From Cryptomeria japonica (Eukaryota; Streptophyta; Pinopsida; Cupressales; Cupressaceae), in assembly GCF_030272615.1 (NCBI RefSeq), contig NC_081407.1, positions 143,658,897-143,722,896 on the forward strand: a stretch of 64,000 bases of DNA, given 5' to 3'. The notes below the pieces were generated by a model that did no database searches, was not told where the DNA came from, and was given only the letters and a program-made list of their open reading frames with translations. Positions 12,374 to 25,329 of the stretch are shown piece after piece. Positions within the stretch are counted from its first letter, which is position 1. Every line of letters begins with the position of its first letter. A program made the translations under genes and the position numbers.

Positions 12374-12670
12374 CTCCCATTAAAAAGTGTAATAAAGCTA
12401 TCCATTATATCATGATAACCATCTCCTAATGAAAAATCAATCAAGGCCCTCACATAATAAAAGAACTCAAATGCATACCATGAGCTCCCAAAAAGAAAAG
12501 TAAAGCAATGATCTTCAAACAAGAAGATACAATGCCATAACTAATCATGTATCCAATCCAACACAACCAATAAATCACCTACAAATATAATCATGTCAGT
12601 CCCTAAGAACAAGTAGCATCCATGACACCATGATCAACTCCAACTAAACAAGCATCAAACTCTCAATGTG
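12374..12670. other. Noncoding, nothing recognised
   Basis: Short stretch between the solo LTR and unit G1, similar in composition to 10601-11666. Confidence 0.4.
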
Positions 12671-13375
12671 TCACATGTCATGCCCAAACTTTTTGGGCAC
12701 AAACGGAATAAATTTTTTTTTAAAACTTAACTTAATAAAACTAAGTTTGCTAAATAATGCATTAACAAGTCTTGTCTTAACTGCATTTGATTTCTTTCAT
12801 CTAATAAATAATCTAAACACTAGATCAAGCAAGCGAGATAATCTAAATTAAATGCGGAATATTAATTCTCCAAAGAATTATTATTATCTCATCAAGTAAT
12901 TAGTAATAATTATTTCGTTAAACAAAAGTCTCTAAATAAATTGCAAGAGATTTTATTAATCTCAAACAGCCTATTAATGGCCTAGGAATTAAATTAATTT
13001 GCCCTAGCACTTAGGTTTATAAAACCTATTATTATTTTAACAATAATTATAATTTGTCTAAAGTATGACTCTAAGGTCGATTAATCCCATAGTGTAGATG
13101 TGCTATAGAATTTTATTATAGTTGCCCAATAAAATTTAACTTCTAAGGCTAATTATTTCCAAAGTATTTATTATGATTTCCCCAAAAGATCAAACCCAAA
13201 AAGGGTTCTAAAACTAGCTTATAATTAAATCTCTAAGAAAAGACTCTACTTAATAACAAAAGTAAGTTTCACTATTTGGTTAATTAATCCAATTAACACC
13301 TTAATTTATATGTCATACATATATATATATATATGACTACATATAAAACTAGGTACTATTACTTTAGGAAGACAT

Positions 13376-13380
<5 letters not shown>

Positions 13381-13414
<34 letters not shown>
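13381..13414. repeat. (TA)n microsatellite
   Basis: About 17 uninterrupted TA units inside G1, with a shorter (AT)n tract at 13318-13334. Confidence 0.95.
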
Positions 13415-13418
<4 letters not shown>

Positions 13419-13628
13419 TACATAGGTTTATCTAAACCCATAAAAGATTATTAAGAGTTGGCAAATAAAGAATTAACCTTGTTCAAAGTCTATGGGAGGA
13501 ATACCCTATTCAAAATTCAAATAGGGTTTCCCCCCCCTTTTTTTTTATAATAAAGTGATAAAACCCTAACTCCTTTATCTTCTACACATCCCACCCCCTT
13601 TTTTTATAATATTATTTATGGGTGTTTT

Positions 13629-13655
13629 GCCCTAACCCGAAAATTGGGTTAGGGC
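13629..13655. repeat. Conserved CCCTAA hairpin in G1
   Basis: GCCCTAACCC, a 7-nt loop, then GGGTTAGGGC: a perfect 10-bp stem. The same stem with a different loop is in G2 at 29078-29105, at about the same distance from the homologous end (roughly 950 and 880 bp). Confidence 0.85.
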
Positions 13656-13689
13656 TTGTGTGTGTGTGTGTCCCATATTTTTTGTTGTG

Positions 13690-13990
13690 CAAGACTGGGA
13701 GCGGCGGCCATGCGGTTCATAGAGGGCGGAGGAGTGCTGAGCAATGGGGGGAAACCAGGGGGGGTTGCAGACCACAGCAGTGGTGCCTAGGCACCACTGC
13801 GGGTCGCGCCATGCAGCGGCACCGCGGCGTCTCTACGGGACACAGCCCGCAATGGCGGCAAGGGCCGCCCCTATGATCCACGGCCCACAGCGGCGCCGCG
13901 GACGCCTCTGTGTGCCTCAACTCACAATAGCGCCTAGGCGCCTCTATGGGTCGTGGCCCACAGGGGTCCCACACCGCCCAGGCCTCTCGC
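13690..13990. repeat. GC island with palindromes in G1
   Basis: Strongly GC-rich block in an otherwise AT-rich unit. It holds a perfect 24-bp palindrome at 13777-13800 (half-site GCAGTGGTGCCT) and the 12-bp palindrome GCGCCTAGGCGC near 13931, with degenerate repeats of GGGACACAGCCCGC/GGGTCGTGGCCCAC type. Frames through it look like composition effects. Confidence 0.8.
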
Positions 13991-14057
13991 CTGGGGAGAG
14001 ATTCAAAGCAATTTTTTTTTTTTATAAAAATTTAAAAAAAAAAAATTAAAACAGCAT

Positions 14058-14060
<3 letters not shown>

Positions 14061-14100
<40 letters not shown>
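14061..14100. repeat. (AT)20 microsatellite
   Basis: Forty bases of uninterrupted AT beside the GC island of G1, mirroring the arrangement in G2. Confidence 0.95.
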
Positions 14101-14104
<4 letters not shown>

Positions 14105-17100
14105 ATTCTTCTAGGGTTATAATGGTAAAATAAAATAAGTTTCCCAGGCAGTGACACATATATTTTTTTTTGTAAAATGATAAGTTTTCTCATAGAATAA
14201 ATATATATATATGAAGGTATAACTTACTTTAGCATGCTGTAAATTCTCTTGTATATTTTTTTTTTTTGTAAGTTTTAAATATATGAGAATGCTCTAGAAT
14301 TTATCCTATTTCATTAATATCACAAATCCTAATCTAACCTTTCTTTTTTTTTTTGCACATTAACCCTAGCTTAGAGGGAATATACTATATTTTCTTTGCT
14401 TAAGACAATCTATAACTATTTCATTTTATTTAAAACACAAACAGCAAGCTAGTAGACTTAGAATAATGCATTTCTCTCTCCTTTTTTTTTTTTATCTAAT
14501 GCTAACTTTGGAAATAGATGACTATTTTATTTTAAATACATTTTCTGTAATAAATAAGTGATAGAATGAATAACTAGATTTTATATTCTGCAATGGATAA
14601 AATGACAGAATGTAATAAATTTTAATAGCAACTACAATAGCCTAGAAACATTTAAAATCAACTTAAAGATAGATATCTTAAACCTATTTAACATAATTTG
14701 TATTTGTATTTAACTCAAAAGGTCTATATGCAGGCTTTTCCCATTCCCATAATTTTATTTGCATGCGGAAATAAAAGAACTTTAAATTTCAAAAATAACA
14801 TGAATGCAACAACTTTATTTTTGGTAACTATAGAACTTAATAAAACTTATACATATCATTTTTACAAAAATAACTAAGTAGAATAATGCATTTCTTTAAG
14901 CATATTTAGAATACAATGTAGATAACATTACAAATGGGTTTGAAACCCTACTAGTCTCTCCTTTCCATTGAATAAGAATTTAGAATAAATTACATACATT
15001 TCTTTACTTTTGAAAAATAAATACAACATTTGGCTTTTCTTTTACATAGCTGCAACTTAATTACATTATCCCATTTCCTAATCTTTTCTACAACTCAAGT
15101 AAAAATAACAACTTCTATCTTTCTTTTTCCTTCCCATCCCAAGCAACCTGCAAATAAAACATAAGGCTTGACCATGGAATGCTCACCTCCCAGCCTAGGC
15201 TTACTAGAGCCACCCCCGAGCTTGGAGAACCAAGCACTAGATGGGTTACACACAAAAAACCACAACAAGCAAAGGGGTAAACATACAACAACCAATTTTC
15301 TCAACCAAGGCTACACTTCACCACAACTTGTGATGATTTTCCATGGGTGGAAGTGGACAAAATACCATTGGGGAGACTGCAAGCATGGAACATCTCAAGC
15401 CACCTCATGGCAACCAAATACAATACAAATACCTCCCTACATCCTTATGCCCCCCAAAGACATATAAGCCATATCATCTCTCCTTATGACCCCCAAATGC
15501 TTTAACAAGGCTATGTAGCAAGGGTCACAAAGAACACCCTTGAGATCACTCTCCATAAAGGAGAGCCTCTCACCCAAGGCTGTCAAACTTCTTCCACCCC
15601 AAGACCATCCTACTCTCCCAAGAGTAGAAGGCCTTGGACACTCCCAATACAAGAAAAAGCATAAAAAGAACAAAGGGGAAAAAACCACATTTTCTTTCAC
15701 AAAGTGAACTTACATATAAACAACTCTTCCATACAAGCATTCCTTCAACATGCATATACAACATAAACAAAAAAAAGAGTAAGAACCAACCTTAATCTGC
15801 CCAAAGGTTTTGATAGATCTAGTTGGGGATGAGCAGCCCAAATCCACACAATCTCTTCACCAACACTTAGCCAAGAATTCTATCCTACAACTATTCTTCA
15901 AAATTGCATAATCTCCAACAATGGAGAGTGGGTGATTAACTCACTAAGTCCCTAATCCTTGCCTAAGAAGGCCTCTCTCACTCTTCCCAACCCCTTGGAT
16001 AGAGTGAGAGTTCCCATTGGTTGGTCTTCCCAACCTCTTACATGTTGCTAAAACTGGAAAGAGAAAAGATAAGAGAGGATGGGGAAGAGAGTCTGACACC
16101 AAAAGGGAAGGTTGTCTATCCTAGGAGGAACCTTCTAAGTTGAATTTTCGCTCACCTTGGAAAAACCACTTTTTGAGGTGACTAAACAATCACATGGGAC
16201 TAGTCACATGTTTAAAAAAAACCCTAACCCCTAGGTATACCCTTTGGACCTTTGGAAAAGCCCTAAAACTAACCCTAGGAGTCCATTTGACCCCTTAGAA
16301 ACCCAACTGAAGTTAACCTACGGGTCAAACCTGAGTTGACCCCTCCCAAGACTCCCTACCCAAGGAAAATTTGGGACCACACTCAAATGTTGAAATGGCT
16401 TTGGTAGAAACAAACTCCCTCCAAGAGACAAGTCAAAATCAATGACACTAATCAGCACATGTGTCAAGTGACACAATAAAATACATTATAAAAATCACAC
16501 ATGGAATTTGTCTCTTGTTGGATTACACAAATTAATAAAAATCAATTTAACACATGCATCATTTACTTTCACAAATAAAATATGATACAAATGGGGTGTT
16601 GTCTCTCTAAATAGACAACCCCTGGCTTTACAAACGTACATAGGTCAAGGTTTGGTTCTCCATAATATTTCCATGGTCACATGGATAATTTTCCTGCGCA
16701 TCTCAATTTACACATTAGTAATTCCAAATAACCACGTATATATTATTAAGCACATGAATTTGAATACACATCAAACACTCATACAATTGATAGTAATTAA
16801 ATCAATATCTCATATATCCTAATTGATCCACATAAGCAATTATCATAATCCTCAAAATTTGATCCATTCATATTATAAGCATCCTATTTCTATCATCATA
16901 ATGAAGTCCTGCAAATCCAATAATGACATACATCATCTCAAAGTAATTCTATTCTAGCATCATATAAAGTTTCATATCCATAATGCATAAAAAATGAAGC
17001 ATCAATATACGTCAATGTTATCCAAATCCTGGAATCATATAAGTTCTAAATCCATAATGCATAAAAATAAAGCATCCATAATAGTCTCATCATGAAAATA

Positions 17101-17142
17101 ATAGAAATGCTAGGATGAGTTGGGGTAGGACCTCACATCACA

Positions 17143-18410
17143 CTTATAAGCATCACATAGTCAACAACATAGGTCCTCCATCATGGTTGTACCTGGGAAC
17201 ACCATCTCTCATCCTCAACATGACAACCAAATCAGCAAACCAAACCTCTAATATGAATATGCATAAAAATGAAAGGTCTATGAGTACAGACAACCCACAT
17301 CCAAGCCATATATGAAACCTATAAATGTAGATTGACTACAAAATTGCACTTGTGGACCCAACAATGAAACATATAAATCCAAACCAAATATTGATAACCG
17401 TGTCAAAATGAGACTAATCTAATACGCATAATTGAGTATACAATAACATAATCTTCAAATCAACAAGATTTAACTTTTCATAAACGCATAAAATAACCAT
17501 AGTCACAAGATCCCATAAATAGCCTAGAGTTAAAATAATAATAAATAAATCATACCAAAACAACTCCAAATCCGATCCACTATGTAGTGCTCTAAACAAT
17601 TTTTTTGCCAACTATTTGAAGTCCAAAAACTAAGTTCGTTTGCACAAGTTATGACCTCTCAAAGTCAAAAAGGTACACATAACTTCCAAAAAACATTTCA
17701 CTATCTAAACACCAAATTATGGAAAAAATAATCATACCACTATGTAATGCTTAGAACCGCCTTTCCAATGACTATAAGAAGTCAAAAAACCGACACCATA
17801 TGACCAACTTATGCTCCATACAAATTACCCAATCTATTTTAATTTTTTAATTCTATTTTTTTCTAAAATATATCTGTATGTTGGGGGTGGAATCAGCTCA
17901 GACATGACCCCGCCCCCCATAAAATCTGATTAGTAAAAAATTTGAAGTGGCATTTATATTTTGGGGTGGAATAAACTTGAGTTGGCAAAAACTTTAAATT
18001 GTATTTTTTAATCATTTTAAAAATGGTGGTCACAAGTGGGTCCCTCCACCTCCGACTAGAGCCCAAGTATTAGCCCTGGCAGCTCGACACCAATAACGAA
18101 GAAGGGGGCCAACAGTCCTTGTGATGGTAGGGTATGTCACTTCAATCAAGGGGTATGAGGGGGTATGCCCCGCCCCCCCTTTCAACATAATCTTTTTAAT
18201 TTTTCAAAAGAATTCTAAAAAAACCTAAATAGAAAAAATTATGCGCAAGTAAAATGTTTTTTTTTTTTTTTACTACAACCGATATGATCATATGATAGGG
18301 GGAAAGGGACAAAATAATTTTGCCTTTTTTCAATTTCACCTTTAAATAGAGAATTTTATGTCGAAATTCACCTATCATGCCTCTTGGATCCAATGGTGAG
18401 GTTTGTTTTT
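17143..18410. other. Noncoding, nothing recognised
   Basis: Resumes host-type sequence after G1. Contains TATAATGCATAAAAA-like local repeats (near 16980 and 17050 on the G1 side, 17270 here). No gene or element edge seen. Confidence 0.4.
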
Positions 18411-18770
18411 ACCCAAGGGTTGTGGCTGCTTTTATAGAAACAAGCTCTCACAATACCACCAAATGGTATTACATAAAACCATGTGACTAACACCATGAGT
18501 TACAAAACCATTGACCCCACTTTTAATATTGGATACTAAGTTTTGACTTTATTAATATTTTTTTAATATCAAATTAAATGCATCTCCCCAATGTGAGTCC
18601 CACATTAAATACATTTCGCAATGTTACATACAACACATAAAGTGGCCCCAAGAATTTTAACTCCTAGAATGATGCACGTCCATCTAGTTTCCCCTAAGTG
18701 CACCATGCACATAATAAAAAATAATACATTATAAATATTATGTGAGGTGTACAACACCTAATTCTCAATA
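18411..18770 (-). repeat. Partial LTR related to the solo LTR
   Basis: Matches the TG-proximal half of the LTR at 11672-12368 in the same orientation: CTATAAAAG TATA box (18429-18437), the AGTGGCCCCAAGAAT block, and the AGGTGT..ACACCT inverted repeat at the end. The other half is missing and no target duplication was found. Confidence 0.75.
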
Positions 18771-19935
18771 GTTTTGAGACAAAGGAATCAATTCATTTAG
18801 TCAATGATACAATTAGTGGATGGTCTTAACATTATATACATAGAATTGTGGGTGTCCTCCTACCTGTAATATTATAGTTCAATAAAACCTATTGATCTAG
18901 CACTTGTAGCACCATTATCAACACCAGTCATAGGGGGAGAAGCATAGGTAGATATAGTTCCAAGTGCAGTACCAGTTGTTTTGTATCCTCTAGCAGTAGT
19001 CATTGTATCACTATTATAGTAGAGATCCCACCATCTTCATGTCTACCTATTTACTGGAACATTATTTTCATTAGCATTTGACTCCATTCAAGTCAGATAG
19101 AACCTATTTCAAATAATTATAGAATGTTGGCCAGAGCTAGAGAAAGAATGAATGAGATCCCTTTAATTCACCTCTAACTAATCATTCATTCTATAGCAAT
19201 GACCCAACTCAAACTATAGTTGCTACAATCCAATTAGGGTCAAGGTTGGTGGGAATTTGAACATGAGTGGGAAATCCCCTACTACCCTATGGGCCAACAA
19301 ACCTACCCCAATACTGACTACAATCAATCCATCAATAGCACTAACTAAAATAAATCCATCAAACTCTCCAAGCCTATAGATAGTAGGAGTTGTGAGGTTT
19401 ATGGCAATCCATCCACTGGCAATTAGTATCCTTTGTCTCCTAGGAGTGGTGAATCACTTGAGCTTGAATCACTGCCATTATGAAGCGGACTAATAAATTC
19501 TTATTGAAGTAGGTTGATAAATGTCAGAGGAAGAATTCGAGTGTTGATTATGTCTATATAGGATCTAATGTTTGTAAATTTCTTTACAATGTACACAATA
19601 TCTATATGGATGAGGGGGGTGGCTATAAATATAGATAGTTAGCTCCCTATACCCACAACTCATTCTTCCTCAACCTGAAATGCTATGTTTTTATACATGG
19701 TGAGTAGACAAAATCTTCACCACATTGGGTGGTAATCAAATGGATCATTTGTTCTCACGAGTAGGGCATTAATGGAGAAGCATAGACCAATTTAAGAATC
19801 CAATTTTGGATGTATTTTGGGGCCCTCAAGTAGTCTCAGATGGATAGCGATTGTCTAAGCATTGGTAGAAGTGGATGGAGGGGGTAGAAAAGGCATGGGT
19901 TGGACTTGTTAGGAAAATTTTGTCTCAACCTTGCA
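18771..19935. other. Noncoding, nothing recognised
   Basis: No frame resembles a known protein. Some stretches on the minus strand near 18900-19090 translate without dense stops but I do not recognise them. Confidence 0.35.
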
Positions 19936-19939
19936 ATGA

Positions 19940-20480
19940 TAAAAGAGTACTGTTGATACGTGATGATGGGGTTCGAGGGCAGAGCTAGGGGACAGTGTGC
20001 CTGGCTAGCGGTTTTTCAAGGGTGACGCCCCCAAACCAAAATTTCACATATAATCTATCATTATAAATCTTGACCCTTTATCATTAGGTCATAGATCTAG
20101 CAGTGGATATTTTGAGTGTTGTGTTTTCCCTAGAAGGAAACCCTTTTTTAAGAGGGGGTTGTATTACGATTATTGTATTATGATTTGTTACCAGATTTTG
20201 ATGGTTGTTGAGTTGCCTCTAGATCCCATTGGCAATACTCGTGTAAGAAGATTTCTTTGCAAGCATATTGTAATTTGTTGTTGATTCATGAATAACATAG
20301 TGGGCAGATTTTTAAGTGTGGAGTTTTTCTCTCAATAGGGTTTTTCCCACATAAACCATTATGTTCTGGTATGCATGTTATTTATGTTTATTTCTATTAA
20401 TTTTATGTAACTATTATAATGATCTATAAAAGTTTCTACATTACCCTCCTATCAAGGTTAGTGTAGGAAGTTGTTATGCT
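19940..20480 (+). repeat. Copia-type LTR fragment
   Basis: Plus strand carries the R/U5-like GAGTTTTTCTCTCAATAGGG followed by TTTTTCCCACATAAACC, then a T-rich stretch, as in other copia LTRs. Possible start TGTTGATACGTG near 19952. Edges and target duplication are unresolved. Confidence 0.45.
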
Positions 20481-20881
20481 TAACTTCCTTATAGGAATGG
20501 GGCAAGATAAAGACCTAACAGAATTGAACGGGTTGGAAAAACTCCATCTATTACTGAATCTTAGGATTGAGAGGGTAAAAATTTAAGGTCACTTTGGATC
20601 AAGAGTATTTCAACTTGATTCAACAAGTTATTCATCAATATCTGGGTAAGTTGAGGTGGGTGCACCAGCCTTGGCTTGAAATTCATGAATTCAATTGTTT
20701 CAAGAACTGAGCTTTGAGTAAGCTAGATGGGGTCCATTGATCTAGAGACTTTGGGCTCACTTCTTAGAATGAAATACCTAGTGTCTCCTCTTCCCACACA
20801 CCCCAGGGGCCCTCCCTCCAAATCATCACTTTCTTTTTCATGATTAAGTTGTGTACACAGGAAAACGTGGTGATCAAAATG

Positions 20882-20983
20882 AATAAATTGAGATCAAATG
20901 ACCTACATACCAATGAGACTCTCAGTGCAAGTAATAAATTGAGATCAAATGACCTACATACCAATGAGAGTCTCAGTGCAAGT
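20882..20983. repeat. 51-bp tandem duplication
   Basis: Two adjacent copies beginning AATAAATTGAGATC, at 20882 and 20933, almost identical (one change seen, GACTCTC to GAGTCTC). A recent local duplication. Confidence 0.92.
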
Positions 20984-20999
20984 ATATAAACTAATTTGA

Positions 21000-22292
21000 A
21001 CTAGTTTAACTTCCAAAGGTCTATCCCATTGTTCTCTATCTCATAGGATCCCTAAAGCCAATGTTTTGCTCTCAGATCATTGAGCAAATTACTTAGGAAT
21101 GACAACTCCAAGAACGAGTGATATTGTGATCTATATGCATGAATGCATTCTAAGATCTATATGATGTGTTAAAACTTATGATGATTAAGATAGTATGAGG
21201 ATAGTGATATGATAAAGATATTGCTAAATTATCCTAATCATGATATACTAGAATGGATATACTATTGGTATGAAAATGAAATACTTTTAAATGTTTATAA
21301 TGATATTTTAACAAAGAGGCTAAAATGCTTAGTAAATTAGACTATAATGTAGATGCAAGAAACTTGGATATATAAAAAATGAAGAATGAGAGCTCTATTT
21401 GTAGGGAAAATAGGGCAATGGATGGTTATGATTATTCAGGATTAAAATTTAATCAATCCATGTTTACAATTTTCACCAATGAAATGGTGACAATAGTCAA
21501 CAAGAGGTTGCTTGAGAGGAGATACAATAGGCATTAAATGCCTGAGAAGATGTGACGGTTACCTTAGGAGGTAAGGGTTATCGATTGGATAAAGCTTTTA
21601 TCCAAGGGGTAAACTCTTGTGCAAGGGTTAAATGGAGAACTATGGTCAAAGTCATAAGTTCTTGATGAAACCCTTGAGTCAAAAGGATGGTTAAGTTAGA
21701 GGAAATTCTCTAACCAAAGGTCAAAGGTGAGTTAACCATAAATGGTTGTGTAAGAACCTTTAATGGTTTGAAAGAAATTAGAGGTTAACCATTTGAATAC
21801 ATGGAGCCTTTAATGGTTATTGAATATTTTGGAGGTTTTTGAGAAGTGACTTCCTTTTACTTAGGAATGTGACAATGATTAGGAGATGAATTAGGCTAAA
21901 TTGGAAGTGATTAGAAGAATCTAGAAGAGGTTTAGAAGGCAAGTGGGAGACATAGGAAAATACAAGTGGATGAGGAAAAAGAATTTTAATTAAAACAAAA
22001 TATTTTATTTCAACCAAAATAGATGCAACTTGCATAAATACAAGTCAGGGGATTTAATTAAATGTAAATTTAATTAAAAGGAAGAAAGGGGAATTAATTA
22101 AATAAAGTGATTTATTTAATTAAAGGCTAGAAAAGGTTTAGGTGAATTTAATTAGATAAATTGAGTAATTCATTTAATCAAATAGATGAAAACGAAGAAA
22201 TTAATTAAATAAGATTTAATTAATAGGAGGAATGGGGTTAAAATAAATATTAAATATTTATATAAGAAAGTGGTCAGATTTATACGTCTACA
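21000..22292 (-). repeat. 3' LTR of the Tat-like element, left edge unresolved
   Basis: On the minus strand an LTR-like start TGTAGACGTATAAATC follows directly after the purine tract AAAGAGGGGCAAAA. The LTR then runs toward lower coordinates through DNA rich in TTAATTAA motifs (22050-22230). I could not find its CA end or TSD; the left coordinate is a placeholder. Confidence 0.5.
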
Positions 22293-22306
22293 TTTTGCCC
22301 CTCTTT
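22293..22306 (-). other. Polypurine tract of the Tat-like element
   Basis: Minus strand AAAGAGGGGCAAAA immediately before TGTAGACG. This is the usual primer for plus-strand DNA synthesis and sits exactly where an LTR start is expected. Confidence 0.65.
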
Positions 22307-22839
22307 GAAGTGACATCTATGCACATGTTGATTCAAAGAAAATCGATGGATATGGTACCAAAAAATTTTCATATGATGTTGTCGCCAAAGTTGTCAATAT
22401 GATGCCCTAGATGTAGATTTCATGAACGATATTGATGATGCCCCCTCAGGAGATGAATCAAGGGTTTGGTGAAAATTTGTCAAGTTTATGATCATTTTTG
22501 AATTGATTGCGATATGAGAATATTGACTGCGTTGGATGCACATTATTGATTCATCTCCTGAAAAAATGATGTGAATAAGGTTAATAATAAAAAAGTGGGA
22601 GTAAAATACATGCCCCACTTATTAACCCGCAGATTTACCCTATTAAAAGGTAAAAAGTGATTTTGAAAAATCATTTGCACACTTATCTTCTTGTGATTGT
22701 GAAATTTTGGAGCTCTGACCATGATGTTGATTCCATACTCTTCGCACCAATTTGAGCATGTCAGGCAATACCGGAGACCCGCCGCATATGGCCCACCAGT
22801 AAGTGGCCAAAATCCCTCTTGTTTTTTATTAATTTTATT
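22307..22839. other. Tat-like 3' noncoding region, left part
   Basis: Continues at 34193 once copia 1 is removed. A minus-strand frame (22543-22884) is open but I do not recognise it and its end lies in the copia LTR. Confidence 0.45.
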
Positions 22840-22844
22840 GATTT

Positions 22845-23894
22845 TGTTGGTATTTTGGTATGGTTTTGTCATTGATGTCAACACCTACTGGAACACTAGC
22901 ACTTTGGAGATCCAGCAACATTCACCAGCAAGCAAGTAACTATTGCACAGTTACTAGTATATGGTTCACCAGTAGGATATAATGTTCACCGGCACTTGGA
23001 ATGATATGGAAGACACTTGGTAATGTTGAAGACATCGTGTGGACACTTTGTTTTGAAGAATTGATCATTGGTATATTCATATTTGCATATTTGCTTTTAC
23101 CGGCAAATAGGTCCAGGGTTACACCGGCAGGTTTATCTTTTCCAGATCAGCATGGCACACTATGGAGATGATTTATTATTATTGTAAATGCATTAAGCCA
23201 ACATGTTCAATTGGTTATTGCATTGGATATTATATTGTTTGTAAAATGTTTTTTGTAATATCTTGTAGAGCCGACCTACTAAAATTGGTCTTAGGTTATG
23301 GTATAAATGTAAGATCTTATTTGTAAGATCAAGTGTGGAATGCGAAAAAGGTTTGTGAGAAGGTATATGCGAGATTAAGCAGAGGTATACACAAAGACAT
23401 CATTTGAAGGTGAAGCTAGGTTTTTGTAGAAGCATATTGGCATTACACCAGTACTGAATCCAGCATATGAAGATTCTATTTTGTGCAATACATTCTTATT
23501 AGATTTAACCATCCAACTGTAGTCAGTGTGACTCCCATTTTGTGATTGAGCAGTGAGCTCTAGGTTGTTGGCCTTTTTGCATGTGCAGACCCCATTTATG
23601 TACACTTACTATCTGCAGTAGTATCATCTGATTGTGGGTAAGGTTTCCCACCATGGTTTTTCCCCTTACAGGGTTTCCACGTACAAATATTGGTGTTATG
23701 TGTTGTGGATGACTTTATGTTTATGTTTCATGCATTAATCTTTACTGGTATAGCAATTTACTGTTAACGCTGCCTACCCGCATACTTAACTGGTTTACCA
23801 GTATTAAGCATTAAGTTGGTTAAATGGTTTTGGGTTTGAATTTATTAGACAACTGATTCACCCCCCCCCCAATAGGTGTCTCTGGGACCTAACA
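22845..23894 (+). repeat. Copia 1 5' LTR
   Basis: TGTTGGTATTTTGG to GGGACCTAACA, 1050 bp. It has TATAAATG near 23302 and a C-run after GATTCA close to the end. Differences from the 3' LTR seen by eye are mostly transitions, several at CCGG sites. Confidence 0.95.
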
Positions 23895-23896
23895 AT

Positions 23897-23908
23897 TGGT
23901 ATCAAAGC
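23897..23908 (+). other. Copia 1 primer-binding site
   Basis: TGGTATCAAAGC two bases after the LTR, complementary to the 3' end of initiator tRNA-Met, the usual plant copia primer. Confidence 0.9.
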
Positions 23909-23950
23909 TCAGTCCTCTTTTGCAGAAGTTTAACAACTTGAGGAGATCCA

Positions 23951-25329
23951 ATGTCTACTAATTATTTCAGGAAGGACAGTCCTAAACTTGATGGAACCAA
24001 CTATGGGATATGAAAAATCAGGATGGAGACACATCTGAATTGCATTGGTAAAGACATCTGGGAAGTTACAAATAATGGTTATACTACTGCTATAGCTGGT
24101 CAGACTACTCCAACTACCTTAGCTAAAGATGAGGAGAATGATTGCAAAGCAAGAGAAGCACTTCTGAGCACATTATCATATCAACAAATCATGGGATTAT
24201 CATATAGGTCTACTGCTAAAGCTATTTGGGATCATTTGAAAACACTGAATGAAGGAGATTCCACAGTCAAGATTGCAAAACTTGAAAGCTTCCGAGTCAG
24301 GTATGAACATCTGAAAATGGAAGAAGATGAAAGGATTTCTGCTTTTATGGAAAGAGTAAATGAAATTGTTTTGGGTATTAAATGTTGTGGAGGAACCTTA
24401 AGTAAGGATGAAATTGTTTCAAAAATCTTAAGAGGATTTCCATGGGCATATAAAATGAAGGTTACTGCTATAAATGAGTTGAGAACAATGCCTAATACAT
24501 CAGTAACTAGGGATACATTGATTGGAAAACTTTTAGCCTTTGAAATTGAGGAATTTGGTCCTATTGCTACTATAAAGACAAATTTGGCCTTTAAAGCATC
24601 AACATCATCTGCTCCATCATTTGACAAATCAGAATGGAAAGCCTTTTATGCAAGAGAACTTGAAGAAACTAGGAAGGAGAATGAAGAGCTTGAAGAACTT
24701 GAAGCACTATTTGCAAGGAAAATGCCAAAAGGTCTAGTTGGAAGTAAGTATGAAGGTAAAGCACCCTTTAAATGTTTCAACTACAATAAGATTGGTCATA
24801 TGGCTTTGAGATGCCCTGATAGACATGCTAGACTAAGAGAAGAAGCTATAAGAACATACAAGCCTAATCCTGAATATCAGAGATACAAATTTAAGAAGAA
24901 CAAAGACAAATCTTGTTACATTGCTGATGAAGGTGTGACTGATGATTCTGATGAGGATCCAGCAGACAATGGATGGGTTTTTGTTGCTATAACAAAAGAT
25001 CAACCGGCACCTACTGCTCAACCGGTAGAACAAGCCCTAGCAGCTAAAGTTGAAGTAAAGGATGAATGGATCATTGACTCAGGATGCTCACATCATATGA
25101 CAGGAGACAAGGGTAAATTCTTGAACTTTCAAGAATACAATGGAGGTTTAGTAAGATTTGGAGATGACAAAGCCTGTTCAATCAAAGGTAAGGGTTCAAT
25201 ATCTCTTGATGGTAATCATAACACTGATAATGTCTACTATGTTGAAGGATTAAAGCATAATCTTTTAAGTGTTGGTCAATTAGTTGAGAAGGGATTTCAG
25301 TTACAATTTAAAAATGGAAAATGCAAAAT
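23951..25329 (+). pseudogene. Copia 1 gag and protease
   Basis: Begins ATG at 23951 with PKLDGTNYGI, then TGA at 24011-24013 where copy 2 has Trp. The gag region follows (METHLNCIGKDIWEV, MEEDERISAFMERVNEIV). The zinc knuckle reads CFNYNKIGHMALRC: its second Cys is Tyr, so it should not bind zinc normally. The protease keeps its active site in EWIIDSGCSHHMTGDKGKF and ends HNLLSVGQLVEKGFQLQF before G2 cuts the frame at 25329. After G2 the same frame resumes. Confidence 0.93.

Larger units (their letters stand above)
12676..17137. mobile_element. Unit G1: noncoding TG..CA-bounded element, TSD TCACA
   Basis: It starts TGTCATGCCCAAAC and ends GGACCTCACA, flanked by perfect TCACA duplications at 12671-12675 and 17138-17142. 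Length is 4462 bp. It matches unit G2 (25330-29984) in reverse orientation from end to end: ends, a CCCTAA hairpin, a GC island, AT microsatellites and long unique stretches. No gag, pol, primer site, polypurine tract or internal direct terminal repeat was seen. A TG..CA boundary with a 5-bp TSD is typical of LTRs, so the simplest reading is a giant solo LTR; a noncoding non-autonomous element is the alternative. Confidence 0.85.

Noticed and set aside
13629-13655. Interstitial telomere repeat
   Set aside because: Only one or two CCCTAA words as part of a hairpin; no array.
13622-14049. Overlapping Arg/Cys/Pro-rich frames in the G1 GC island
   Set aside because: Open on several frames at once, as expected from GC content; no domain.
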